NCBI GenBank assembly: GCA_025355225.1
Contig: JANYAB010000585.1
Span: 1 to 10,637, forward strand
Length of the DNA: 10,637 nt
Source: Bacteroidota bacterium
Lineage (GTDB): Bacteria; Bacteroidota; Bacteroidia; Sphingobacteriales; Sphingobacteriaceae
Direction of reading: 5' to 3'
Shown here piece by piece: positions 1-7,333 of this stretch; within the stretch, counting starts at the first letter, position 1, and every line of letters begins with the position of its first letter. The position numbers were made by a program, and so were the translations under genes. The notes beneath the pieces were generated by a model that searched no databases, was not told where the DNA came from, and was given only the letters and a program-made list of their open reading frames with translations.

Positions 1-836
1 GCGACCTTTCCGGCTGGATAATTATTGGCCAGGAACTTCTTCCCGCATAAAGCATGATAGGCGCCTTCCTTTATATTGCGTACATCCTGGCGCTTAATAA
101 TGGCTAACAACTCGTCCCCCTCTTCTTCGGTAATAGAACCCCGGGTAGTGGCCTGTCGCTTCAGTTGCCTGAAACGTTCACCGCGCCATTTTTCATCAAT
201 AGTTACGGATGAAGGGTTTATTCTCACTTTTATCAGGGGTTCGCGCAGATTTTGCAGTTTGCCTGTTTTAGCCAAACCGGTCCACAATAAGTAATCTTCA
301 AAATGGTGGGCATGCACATTATAACCGCCGGCTTTTATCACATCGTCCCTTTTGTACATTACCGCCGAATGGATGCAGGGGCAGTATACATACAGGTTAT
401 TCTGGATATCTTCATTTGAATGGGCTATGCATTGAAAGCCGAACAAATAATCACCATTTTCTAATATGTATTCCGCATCGCTGCCAACCAGTACATAATC
501 AGGATGATCCTCCAAAAAATTAAGCTGTTTTTCCAAACGCTGCGGTGTGCAAATATCATCTGCATCAAACCTGGCGATGTACGAACCCTGAGCAATCCGC
601 AGCCCTGTGTTTAATGCTGAAGGAATCCCTTCGTGCTGTTTATTTACCAGTACGATCCTTGCGTCATTAAAAGATAGTATTGTGTCGACTGTTTCATCAG
701 TCGATCCATCATTTATTATCAGTAATTCAAAATCGTCATAGGTTTGGTTCAATACCGATGCAACGGCCTCATGGATATATTTACCGGCGTTGTAGACAGG
801 CATTAAAACGGTTATTTTAGGTCGCTTAACTGGCAT
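1..836 (-). CDS. GT2 family glycosyltransferase, 3' end cut by window edge
   Basis: Inverting (GT-A fold) family 2 glycosyltransferase, expected to move a sugar from a nucleotide-sugar donor onto a growing lipid-linked glycan at the cytoplasmic face of the inner membrane. Reading the minus strand from the ATG at 836-834 gives 278 codons without a stop, running off the window. Visible motifs are the N-terminal strand ITVLMPVYNAGKYI (8-21), the nucleotide-binding NDGSTD (42-47), the metal-binding DADD (91-94, the DXD motif) and HFEDYLLW (179-186), which matches the acceptor-side ED motif where the catalytic base sits. Its start overlaps the last 11 bases of the upstream polymerase gene, so the two are almost certainly co-transcribed and translationally coupled. 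Sugar specificity cannot be read from the sequence. The family assignment is firm; the exact role in exopolysaccharide or O-antigen assembly is inferred from context. Confidence 0.93.
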   Translation of the reverse strand, partial: MPVKRPKITVLMPVYNAGKYIHEAVASVLNQTYDDFELLIINDGSTDETVDTILSFNDARIVLVNKQHEGIPSALNTGLRIAQGSYIARFDADDICTPQRLEKQLNFLEDHPDYVLVGSDAEYILENGDYLFGFQCIAHSNEDIQNNLYVYCPCIHSAVMYKRDDVIKAGGYNVHAHHFEDYLLWTGLAKTGKLQNLREPLIKVRINPSSVTIDEKWRGERFRQLKRQATTRGSITEEEGDELLAIIKRQDVRNIKEGAYHALCGKKFLANNYPAGKV

Positions 837-2472
837 GGCTCAATGTTTTTTCGGTCGACGTTTCTTTAATATTAAGCAGCAGCAATAATTCAAAAAACAG
901 GAGTATGGATAGCTGCTCAAACCAGTATCCAATAGAAAAAATCGCCAGCAACAACACCAGGATTGGTATCCCGTAGGTGAGTTGTTTATAATGTTTTGTG
1001 AAGAACCCTATATAATAAACCAGGAAAGCCGCCAGTCCAAGAATCCCATATTCGGCTAATAACTGGTCATATCCTGAATCCGGGTTATTGATTAGCGAAT
1101 GGAAGTCGGCCTTTTTACTAAAATAGTTAAGATAGATATCCAGGTGGTTCGATACGAAATCGGGACTGAGATAGCTGTATTTTAGCGGATAGCCCCCGGC
1201 AAATCCCAGGCCGGCGGCCCTGAAAGCAAGTTTCGACGAAAAGTTACCTATACCATCGCCTGTTATTATTTTATAAGGATGCTGTTGTAAAAAATGAATA
1301 GTCTGTAAGAACCCGATTGCTTTGCCCGGAACCAAGGAAGGATAGTCGTTTTTTGCCGAAAGCGGCATACTGGATTTATGCGCGCTTATGAACGCCAATA
1401 AATGTCGTTGATAAGGGGTAGTATCAGTTATGTGCTGGTACGGTGCATCATTGATATTGGGTTTTGGAATATATATCCTGCCGGCATCCGTTTTTAAAAT
1501 AGCATTAGTGGCCTTGAGGTGTAGGGGGGTGTTAACAACATACATACTGTCGATGTAACGCCAGGCGATCTTTTCCTTTCTTTGATAGGGGTCAAGTAAA
1601 CTGTCGGGTGTTAAAGTGATAGGCGTTTTTAGTTCGTGCGATTGGGGCCTTTCTAAAAACTTAAGATGAAATGTATTTTTAAAAGTCTCGCTTACGTAGA
1701 TGTTATTTTGCGGGGATATTCTCGCCATAAAAACCACCAAAAACATCAGGCAGATTAAAATCAGGCTTTTTTGTTCACGACTGCTTCTGAAAATGAATAA
1801 AATGGCAAGTACAATAAGCAGTACCATGCTGGTGAAATTACTCGCTGTTAGCAGCATAATGGCCATGCAAACAAATAGCATGGCTGTGTTTTTTTTAGTC
1901 AGAAAATAAATTACACCAAAAGCATTTAATACCGCATTGGTTGATGAAGTATCAAAAGTTAATCCTTTAATGTAGTCGCCGGTACCAACAAAATACTTTT
2001 GGTGCAGGCCGCGATACGTGTAAGGATTAAGAGCCCCGGTTTCTATTATGATGGTTGCCAGATTAAAGAGGGAGAACGCTGCATTTAGCACAAAAAAAAT
2101 CAGGATAGTACGATGAATGATTGCAGCATCATTGTTTTCAACGAAGAGCTTCACCTGGTGCATGGCCAATATGCATACCAGCCAAAAACTTAGCCCTGTT
2201 AATAAAACAATATTGTAATTGGTGTTGGTATAATTACCAATAATGATCCAATTTACAATGGCAATGGCTATTGCAAACAAGTAAAACAGCGGCAACCGGG
2301 AATTCTTAAGGCGAAACCCAAAGCTGAAATTAAACTGCAGTAAGTAAATAAGAATAATAGCCGCTATTTTTACGCCTAATTTTACATCTAAGAAAAGGAC
2401 CAAAAATAACAGTAGCTTCCAATCCGCCAGGCTCCTTAGTTTTTTAAAGTTTAAAACAGCATTGCTGAACAT
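826..2472 (-). CDS. Polysaccharide polymerase / O-antigen ligase-like integral membrane protein
   Basis: Protein of 548 residues with about nine hydrophobic segments in residues 19-250, then a very long polar stretch (about 251-476), then three more segments (477-535). This layout, together with GDGIGNF (405-411) and the DQLLAEYGILGLAAFLVYYI segment (469-488) that closes the large loop, resembles the Wzy/WaaL (O-antigen polymerase/ligase) superfamily. Such proteins join undecaprenyl-linked repeat units, or transfer them, on the periplasmic side of the inner membrane. The loop of about 225 residues is unusually long for the family. It overlaps the following glycosyltransferase gene by 11 bp, and a Wzx-like flippase lies further along the same strand. 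An ECF-type promoter sits 26 bp upstream of the ATG. Polymerase and ligase cannot be told apart here, and sequence conservation outside the cited motifs is weak. Confidence 0.75.
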   Translation of the reverse strand: MFSNAVLNFKKLRSLADWKLLLFLVLFLDVKLGVKIAAIILIYLLQFNFSFGFRLKNSRLPLFYLFAIAIAIVNWIIIGNYTNTNYNIVLLTGLSFWLVCILAMHQVKLFVENNDAAIIHRTILIFFVLNAAFSLFNLATIIIETGALNPYTYRGLHQKYFVGTGDYIKGLTFDTSSTNAVLNAFGVIYFLTKKNTAMLFVCMAIMLLTASNFTSMVLLIVLAILFIFRSSREQKSLILICLMFLVVFMARISPQNNIYVSETFKNTFHLKFLERPQSHELKTPITLTPDSLLDPYQRKEKIAWRYIDSMYVVNTPLHLKATNAILKTDAGRIYIPKPNINDAPYQHITDTTPYQRHLLAFISAHKSSMPLSAKNDYPSLVPGKAIGFLQTIHFLQQHPYKIITGDGIGNFSSKLAFRAAGLGFAGGYPLKYSYLSPDFVSNHLDIYLNYFSKKADFHSLINNPDSGYDQLLAEYGILGLAAFLVYYIGFFTKHYKQLTYGIPILVLLLAIFSIGYWFEQLSILLFFELLLLLNIKETSTEKTLSHAS

Positions 2473-2498
2473 CCGTTATTTCCTTTTTTATTAAAAGA

Positions 2499-2528
2499 GT
2501 TACGGCCTGAAAATTGAATTGGTTGCCT
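2499..2528 (-). promoter_or_regulatory. ECF-type promoter of the polymerase gene
   Basis: On the minus strand AGGCAACC (2528-2521) is followed by exactly 16 bp and then CGTAAC (2504-2499), 26 bp before the ATG at 2472. Element and spacing are the same as upstream of the sigma gene (7572-7601) and the WaaE-like glycosyltransferase (7357-7386). The AAC-containing -35 box, 16-bp spacer and CGT -10 box are the general architecture of ECF sigma promoters. One base after the -10 hexamer comes CTTTTAATAAA, which occurs at the same offset in the glycosyltransferase promoter. Confidence 0.7.
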
Positions 2529-2671
2529 GCTTAAAGGGTAAGTGAATTTTATTTACAGCTTATGGATCTCAAAGCGACTATCATGCTGAAGAGCCGGTCA
2601 TTTTCTCAAATGAATAAGGGGTGAATTTGCAGATTGAGAAGAATGATAAGACCAATTAGATATTTGTTAAT

Positions 2672-2758
2672 TATCAATCTTATACTTGATAAATATAAAT
2701 TATCAATTAAATACTTGATAAACATTGATTATTAAGTAAATGATTGATATATTTGTAG
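2672..2758. repeat. Three 29-bp tandem operator-like repeats
   Basis: Three units begin at 2672, 2701 and 2730, a strict 29-bp period. The first 20 bases of units 1 and 2 are TATCAA - 8 nt - TTGATA, each a perfect dyad that extends to 7-bp arms (2671-2692 and 2700-2721), and they agree at 17 of 20 positions. Unit 3 agrees with unit 2 at 16 of 20 and is degenerate in its left arm. Unit 3 overlaps the SatD promoter, including the first bases of its -7 box, so a bound protein would be expected to block or control transcription. The helix-turn-helix of SatD itself is the obvious candidate ligand (inference). Confidence 0.75.
2725..2755 (+). promoter_or_regulatory. Bacteroidota housekeeping promoter of satD-DUF3307
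   Basis: TTG (2725-2727), 20 bp, then TATATTTG (2748-2755), an exact fit to the TAnnTTTG -7 box and the TTTG/TTG -33 box known for the Bacteroidota primary sigma factor. It predicts a transcript start near 2760, giving a leader of about 22 nt before the ATG at 2783. The alternative GTG at 2765 would be nearly leaderless, which favours the ATG. Confidence 0.75.
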
Positions 2759-2782
2759 TATTAAGTGTTGACCAATCACTAT

Positions 2783-3415
2783 ATGAAAAATTATGCGGTA
2801 TTAACAGGTGACATTATCAACTTCACGCAATTGAATAATGACAACAGGCAATCTTTGATTGAAGAAACGGAAAGATTGCTGAAATTATGGGTGAAAGATC
2901 CAAAAGATGCAGGCGTTTTTCGGGGCGATAGCTACCAATTGATATTTGACGATGCGGACAATGCTTTGAAAAGGGGCGTCCAGCTTATTTGCTGGTTTAA
3001 AAGGCATTCCGGCTATAAAAATGAATTGAAATTGAGTACGCGCATATCAATAGGTGTTGGCAAAATAGCCTATAAAGGTAACTCTGTATTGGATTCTGAT
3101 GGGGAGGCTTTTCATCTGTCGGGCCGTAGTTTTGATAAAATGAAAAGTGATGAGTTACTAACAATTAAAACGGCTAACGAAAAAATAAATGAGCAGATCG
3201 CGATAATCCTTATTTTTATAAATCAAATCATCAATCAATGGACTTCCAGCCAGGCAGAAGTGATCTACCTATATGAGGAAGGATATACACAGCAAAAAAT
3301 GGCAGATCAACTGGGTATCATGCAAGGGGCAGTAAATAGCAGGTTGAAAGCTGCCAAATGGAAAGAGGTTGAACAGGGAATAAATTATATTGCCAAATTA
3401 ATAACCCTACCCTAA
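2783..3415 (+). CDS. SatD family protein: class III cyclase-like domain fused to a helix-turn-helix
   Basis: Resembles the SatD family, named after a streptococcal acid-tolerance operon; its molecular function is not established as far as I know. Numbered from the upstream GTG (2765), residues 10-135 carry a class III nucleotidyl cyclase pattern: GDIINFT (D16, compare DIxxFT), FRGD (D55, compare KxxGD with the Lys replaced by V51), RISIGVG (93-99), then DSDGEAFHLSGR with D110, H117 and R121 at the same offsets (+7, +11) as the Asp, Asn and Arg of canonical cyclases, Asn being His here. Residues 160-205 form a helix-turn-helix (YTQQKMADQLGIMQGAVNSR) like sigma region 4. There is no membrane segment. 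The ATG at 2783 is preferred over GTG 2765 because of promoter spacing and because the conserved strand begins right after it. Eight bp separate it from the DUF3307 gene, so they form one operon. Catalytic activity is unproven. Confidence 0.82.
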   Translation: MKNYAVLTGDIINFTQLNNDNRQSLIEETERLLKLWVKDPKDAGVFRGDSYQLIFDDADNALKRGVQLICWFKRHSGYKNELKLSTRISIGVGKIAYKGNSVLDSDGEAFHLSGRSFDKMKSDELLTIKTANEKINEQIAIILIFINQIINQWTSSQAEVIYLYEEGYTQQKMADQLGIMQGAVNSRLKAAKWKEVEQGINYIAKLITLP

Positions 3416-3423
3416 TATGTAAT

Positions 3424-4140
3424 ATGGAACTAAATATATTACTACGTTTATTGATTGCACATCTGTTGGCTGATTTTGTATTTCAACCAAACTCATGGGT
3501 TATTGACAGGGAGAGGAAAAAAGAAAGATCAGTTAAGCTTTACCTGCATGTTTTAGTGGCAACAGTTACCACTTATATATTGTTGGGTTCGTGGAATAAC
3601 TGGTGGATACCTCTGATAATACTTGTAACGCATTTGGGCATTGATATCTGGAAATCATATCGCCCAAATACCAATTTTTATTTCTTTCTCGACCAATTTT
3701 TTCACTTCATCGTTATTTTTGCTGCCTGGTTTTGTTTTTACTTTAGCTGGGCCGAGATCATAAATTTAGCAAACGCAACAGTAAAAAGCAGGCAAATATG
3801 GGCGTTAATGTTGGGTTATATAATGGTAATATGGCCACTGGGGATCGCTATTGGGAAGGCTACAGAAAAGTGGCGAAGGGGTTTGGAAGGGGATGCCAAA
3901 GGCCTTGCAAGTGCGGGGATTTGGATAGGCCGATGTGAAAGGATATTGGTGCTAACTTTTATCCTCACCAATCAATACACTGCACTTGGGTTCTTAATTA
4001 CTGCAAAATCAATTCTGCGGTTTAATGACAACGAAGACAAGACCCAGAAAAAAACCGAATATATATTAGTGGGAACTCTGATCAGCTTTGCCTCGGCAGC
4101 TATTGTTGGTGTGATTATTTCTGTTCTTCTTAAACATTAA
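3424..4140 (+). CDS. DUF3307 domain membrane protein, partner of SatD
   Basis: Polytopic inner-membrane protein of 238 residues. The N-terminal 100 residues match DUF3307: HLLADFVFQ (13-21), H42, THLGIDIWK (69-77) and FLDQFFHF (88-95). The polar residues H13, D17, Q21, H42, H70, D74, D90 and H94 lie within or beside hydrophobic helices and could bind a metal, much as in other membrane-embedded hydrolases; this is inference, since the family has no known function that I can recall. The C-terminal half has three more hydrophobic segments (about 118-140, 172-195, 212-236), with IGRCERILVLTFI and GFLITAKSILRF resembling stretches I associate with longer DUF3307 proteins. It directly follows SatD with an 8-bp gap and no promoter of its own, so it is probably the membrane output or effector of the SatD regulator. 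It converges with the TPR remnant downstream. Confidence 0.85.
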   Translation: MELNILLRLLIAHLLADFVFQPNSWVIDRERKKERSVKLYLHVLVATVTTYILLGSWNNWWIPLIILVTHLGIDIWKSYRPNTNFYFFLDQFFHFIVIFAAWFCFYFSWAEIINLANATVKSRQIWALMLGYIMVIWPLGIAIGKATEKWRRGLEGDAKGLASAGIWIGRCERILVLTFILTNQYTALGFLITAKSILRFNDNEDKTQKKTEYILVGTLISFASAAIVGVIISVLLKH

Positions 4141-4231
4141 AATGAATTCCTGTTGAATCCATAGCTTATTGGCTTTTATAAGTGCCTCTTCCAGCGGGAC
4201 ACAAACTGTTTGTACAGACAAGGATGGATAA

Positions 4232-4821
4232 TTATTGATTTATACTTATTCCCCATATTCTCCAGTAATCATCATATGTACGCCATTCATAACCAACACG
4301 CTTCCGAACTTCTAATCTATCCAGATTGGCAGCTGTGGTATCTCCAAGCATATAACTCATGGCGCCTCGGTCATAATAAGCATCATTGATGTATTTGCAC
4401 TTGGATTCTGCTTAATGATGCTATCAAAATCATCAAATGCTCCCTGGTAGTTTTTAAGCTTCTTTCTGCAATCACCCCTATAGAAATGAAATTCAGCATC
4501 CGTTGGATATTGTATAATAGCAAGTGTATAAACTTTTTCTTCATTAGTCTCATCGCTTAAAACATGATAACAATGTGTGAGATACGAATAAACATCTTTT
4601 TGAGTATACCCTTTATTGACAGCTTTTTCAAAATAGAATGCGGCACGACGCATTTTATCCCAATCTTCATAGTCACCATGCTCACCGCTATTGTAGCAGT
4701 TTAAACCCAGCTTGTAAAGGGTTTTTCCATTGACAAAAAGATTTGGGAAATAATAAACCAGCGCTACAATAATACCAATTGACGCAATCCATATTACAGA
4801 TTTTCGATAAGGGTTCATCAT
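4232..4821 (-). pseudogene. Frameshifted TPR-repeat protein with N-terminal membrane anchor
   Basis: The open frame from the ATG at 4821 runs to 4357 (154 residues): a cytoplasmic stub, one membrane helix (about 8-28, VIWIASIGIIVALVYYF), then helical TPR units (about 32-50, 62-92, 93-143) including EFHFYRGDCRKKLKNYQGAF. After NPS the frame turns into an unrelated tail and stops. In the neighbouring frame the TPR continues at once (DAYYDRGAMSYMLGDTTAAN, then about 30 further residues) to a TAA at 4232-4234. One missing base near 4394-4403 therefore breaks a protein of about 196 residues. It lies 129 bp downstream of the flippase on the same strand and converges with the DUF3307 gene. A sequencing error or recoding is possible; a young pseudogene is the plain reading. 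The partner or pathway is unknown. Confidence 0.8.
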
Positions 4822-4950
4822 ACTAAAATCGGAGATAAAAGATCGTTTATTATAAGCCTTGAAACTGCATATTCTATATCATTAATACTTTTTAAAGAGT
4901 AAAGTAACCCACTTGTGATGGAGAAAGATAATCGTTAAAATAAATAATAT

Positions 4951-6366
4951 CTACCATTCTACCATCCTCCTCAAGTCTTTCCAGTCACCTAGCCTGATCT
5001 GCATTGTAATGAACAATAAAGCAACATAAAACAAAACAGAGGAAATAGCAGTCAGCCAAATATCAGCAAAAAGTATTTTTGCCAAAAAAATGCTTAGGCA
5101 GGCGCATCCGGTGCATACCAACAAATTATAAAACACCTTGTTGAGTACCTTAACGTCATTTCTGATAAGAAAGAAGATAGTTTGGGCCAGGTAGCCGGCT
5201 AAATAAGAAATAGCGGCGCCTTCATTTTTATAGATGGGTATCAGCACAATATCACCCATAACGTTTACTGAAAAGGTAATAACAAATGCTGTGAAGATCA
5301 TTTTTAAACGCCCCTTCGCAAAGTTGATCGTCCACAAAAAATTGGTGAGATACAGTAGTGGAATGCATAATGAAAGTATAAATAGGGTCCGCTCGTTTAC
5401 TGCTCCGTATTTGCCCGCGGTAAGCCTGTCAATAACAGGCGTCCAGCATATATTTAGTATCACAATTGTAAATGCGGCGATGATCATTTCTATCCTTGCC
5501 AGTAATTTCAGATCTGTTGCCGGCGCTTCTCCATTTTTAAATAACCGGGTGAACCAGGGGATAAGCAGCGGAGCTATTGCCAGTAGGGGTAGGGTGGATA
5601 GTTCAAAAACTTTGTAGGCAAAGCTGTACTCAGCCAGTTTTATGGCTGACAGCGCGATCCCGATAAATATCCAGTCGAACCGGGCCAGCGCCGAAGTGAT
5701 GATCACGACACCCAATTGCGGCAGCGACTCTTTAAGCAGGGCCCGGTAGCTGTTTTTATGCCATTTAATGGTTACAGGGAGCCCGATAGCTTGTTTGAAA
5801 AGATATAAGCCGATGGCCAATTCCAACACATCGCCGCTTATAAATACAATAATAACGGAACGCAGCGTGATAACATGCAGCAAGGCCAGGGCGATAAGGC
5901 TGCAGGCGCGGGCAATATTGGATACAACCGACATATAAGCCAGCAATCTAAAGCGTTCCAACCCTATAGCCACCTGCTTAAAGGGCGTTGAAAAGTAGAT
6001 CATCAATTTCCCCGCGCCTATTAATAATATGAGGTTATAGGGGTTTATGGCGGTTGGAAATAAAACCCTCCCGAATAGCAGCAGTCCGTAAAACGCTATC
6101 CCGGTAATTAATACATGACTGATGTAAACTGATAATATCAATCGGGGGTTTTCGCCGGAGGCAACTTTTCTTACAACGATCTGGTCGATACCAAACGAAA
6201 GGATGTTAAATATGGCCAGCAGCAGCGCTAATGCCAGGTTGATTTGCCCGAAGCTGTTTTTATCCAGGCCCGTTGATAATATATAAAATATAATAAGGCC
6301 AAATAACTGGTTAATGATGAGCTGTAAAGTATTGGCCGAAAGATTATTTACAAGCTTTCTTTTCAT
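4951..6366 (-). CDS. Wzx-like polysaccharide flippase (MOP superfamily)
   Basis: Inner-membrane protein of 471 residues with about 12-14 hydrophobic segments spread along its length, the size and texture of the oligosaccharidyl-lipid flippase branch of the MATE/MOP superfamily. The N-terminus (NNLSANTLQLIINQLFGLII, then GLDKNSFGQINLA and FGIDQIVVRKVASG) is typical of Wzx/RfbX proteins, as is KESLPQLGVVIITSALARFD near residue 220. These proteins turn undecaprenyl-linked repeat units from the cytoplasmic to the periplasmic face, where a Wzy-type enzyme such as the one at 826-2472 would join them. It lies 166 bp downstream of the WaaE-like glycosyltransferase on the same strand; the gap holds the hairpin repeat. 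No ECF-type box precedes it, so it may rely on read-through from the glycosyltransferase. The substrate cannot be inferred. Confidence 0.9.
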   Translation of the reverse strand: MKRKLVNNLSANTLQLIINQLFGLIIFYILSTGLDKNSFGQINLALALLLAIFNILSFGIDQIVVRKVASGENPRLILSVYISHVLITGIAFYGLLLFGRVLFPTAINPYNLILLIGAGKLMIYFSTPFKQVAIGLERFRLLAYMSVVSNIARACSLIALALLHVITLRSVIIVFISGDVLELAIGLYLFKQAIGLPVTIKWHKNSYRALLKESLPQLGVVIITSALARFDWIFIGIALSAIKLAEYSFAYKVFELSTLPLLAIAPLLIPWFTRLFKNGEAPATDLKLLARIEMIIAAFTIVILNICWTPVIDRLTAGKYGAVNERTLFILSLCIPLLYLTNFLWTINFAKGRLKMIFTAFVITFSVNVMGDIVLIPIYKNEGAAISYLAGYLAQTIFFLIRNDVKVLNKVFYNLLVCTGCACLSIFLAKILFADIWLTAISSVLFYVALLFITMQIRLGDWKDLRRMVEW

Positions 6367-6383
6367 TAACGGAGTATAGAATT

Positions 6384-6531
6384 TTAGTCTTAGGCCAAGT
6401 TAATGGAAAAATTTTAGTCTTGAGCCTTGAGTCGAAAGTCCTAAGTAAAGAAAAAACCAAATCCCAATAGTTATTTGCGCGACTTAAGACTTTAGACTCC
6501 CGATAGCTATCGGGAAGACTTTTGACTTGAC
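6384..6531. repeat. Interspersed hairpin element with heptad repeats and a GATAGCTATC core
   Basis: The gap between glycosyltransferase and flippase holds degenerate 7-bp repeats of the type AGTCnnA on the left (6385-6446) and the opposite orientation, GACTTnA, on the right (6481-6531). AGTCGAAAGTCCTAAGT (6430-6446) pairs with 6482-6498 at 15 of 17 positions. Next to it is the perfect 18-bp palindrome TCCCGATAGCTATCGGGA (6498-6515). ATTTTAGTCTT also recurs as a direct repeat (6382 and 6412). I associate such elements with Pedobacter/Mucilaginibacter-type intergenic regions. It could attenuate or terminate transcription between the two genes, or stabilise the upstream mRNA. Confidence 0.65.
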
Positions 6532-6532
6532 A

Positions 6533-7333
6533 TCAGTACTCAACCACCAAATTGTCCTTGGTGCTTTCTTGTTCCCGATAGGTAATTCCGGAGCGTTTTT
6601 TCAAATAATGGTATTTAAGCCAGGTGTTTTTCGATATCATTTTTGCTATATTCCAGCCTTCCCGGCCATCAAGGAATCCTAAAAACACGATATAGTTTTT
6701 AAGGAAATGAAACAATGGCGATATGTGTAATTTAATGAAGGTTGCTTTTTTACCGTTTATTAAATATTTCCCGGCGCTTAGTTTGGCGTAGTGCAGCGTT
6801 TTATTATAGAATTCGTTGCTGTCTTTTACCGAGTAATGGTGAATGTGGCCTTTTAACTTTTTAATAGTAATTCTTCCCGGTAGTATCAATGTTTCGTGCA
6901 CCGGCGGTTCAGACCATTTTACCAATTTGCGGTTAAACAAACGGAGATGATGGTCGCGTCCCCAGCTGCCGAAATGTATTGGTTTTTGTCCGAAGTATGA
7001 TTTGAAACTGATATCGTATACTATTTCAGGGTTATCAAATTTCAATTTGTGCAGCGATGTGATCAACTCATCATCGGGTATTTCATCTGCATCAATGCTC
7101 AATATCCAATCATGCTTTGCCAGTGCTATCCCTTTGTTTTTATTAGCACCATAACCATCCCAGCTTTCCTTATACACGAAACACCCGCAGGCATGGGCTA
7201 TTTCCCGGGTTTCATCTGTGCTGCCGTTATCAACCACAATAATATTGTCAGAAATTAACTTAGCTGCATTAATACACGAAGCGATAACTTCCGCCTCATT
7301 CTTAGTAATGATAACAATTGAAACAGGAACCAT
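6533..7333 (-). CDS. GT2 glycosyltransferase, WaaE/KdtX-like
   Basis: GT-A fold glycosyltransferase of 266 residues, the usual length of the WaaE/KdtX group, which adds hexoses to lipopolysaccharide core or to lipid-linked glycans at the cytoplasmic face of the inner membrane. Motifs: VSIVIITKNE (4-13), VVDNGSTDETREIA (33-46), YGANKNKGIALAKHDW (61-76), SIDADE (79-84, the metal-binding DAD), GRDHHLRLFNR (125-135) and PPVHETL (143-149). The C-terminal helices FHFLKNYIVFLGFLDGREGW and WLKYHYLKKR are also typical and probably lie at the membrane surface. It has its own ECF-type promoter 23 bp upstream and is divergent from the sigma operon. The Wzx-like flippase follows on the same strand. Exact sugar and linkage are unknown. 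Confidence 0.92.
   Translation of the reverse strand: MVPVSIVIITKNEAEVIASCINAAKLISDNIIVVDNGSTDETREIAHACGCFVYKESWDGYGANKNKGIALAKHDWILSIDADEIPDDELITSLHKLKFDNPEIVYDISFKSYFGQKPIHFGSWGRDHHLRLFNRKLVKWSEPPVHETLILPGRITIKKLKGHIHHYSVKDSNEFYNKTLHYAKLSAGKYLINGKKATFIKLHISPLFHFLKNYIVFLGFLDGREGWNIAKMISKNTWLKYHYLKKRSGITYREQESTKDNLVVEY

Larger units (their letters stand above)
2473..2782. other. Divergent intergenic region between polymerase and SatD genes
   Basis: A gene-free stretch of about 310 bp. Its left part holds the minus-strand ECF-type promoter (2499-2528). Its right part (2671-2758) is strongly AT-rich and carries the 29-bp repeats and the SatD promoter. The middle (about 2530-2640) has no ORF, hairpin or repeat that I can recognise. 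Confidence 0.6.

Noticed and set aside
2672..2758. The 29-bp repeats as a mini CRISPR array.
   Set aside because: Units are contiguous and degenerate, with no unique spacers, no cas genes nearby, and the last unit merges with a promoter.
2765..2782. GTG at 2765 as the SatD start, adding six residues.
   Set aside because: It would lie within a few bases of the predicted transcript start; the ATG at 2783 has a normal leader and sits directly before the conserved strand.
4165..4213. Short inverted repeats after the DUF3307 gene (CTTAT/ATAAG, ACAAA/TTTGT) as terminators.
   Set aside because: Arms of five AT-rich bases with no U-run; too weak to call.
4876..4892. TATCATTAATACTT before the TPR remnant, similar to the satD operator repeats.
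   Set aside because: It needs gaps to align, lacks the right arm of the dyad, and lies in AT-rich DNA where such matches are common.
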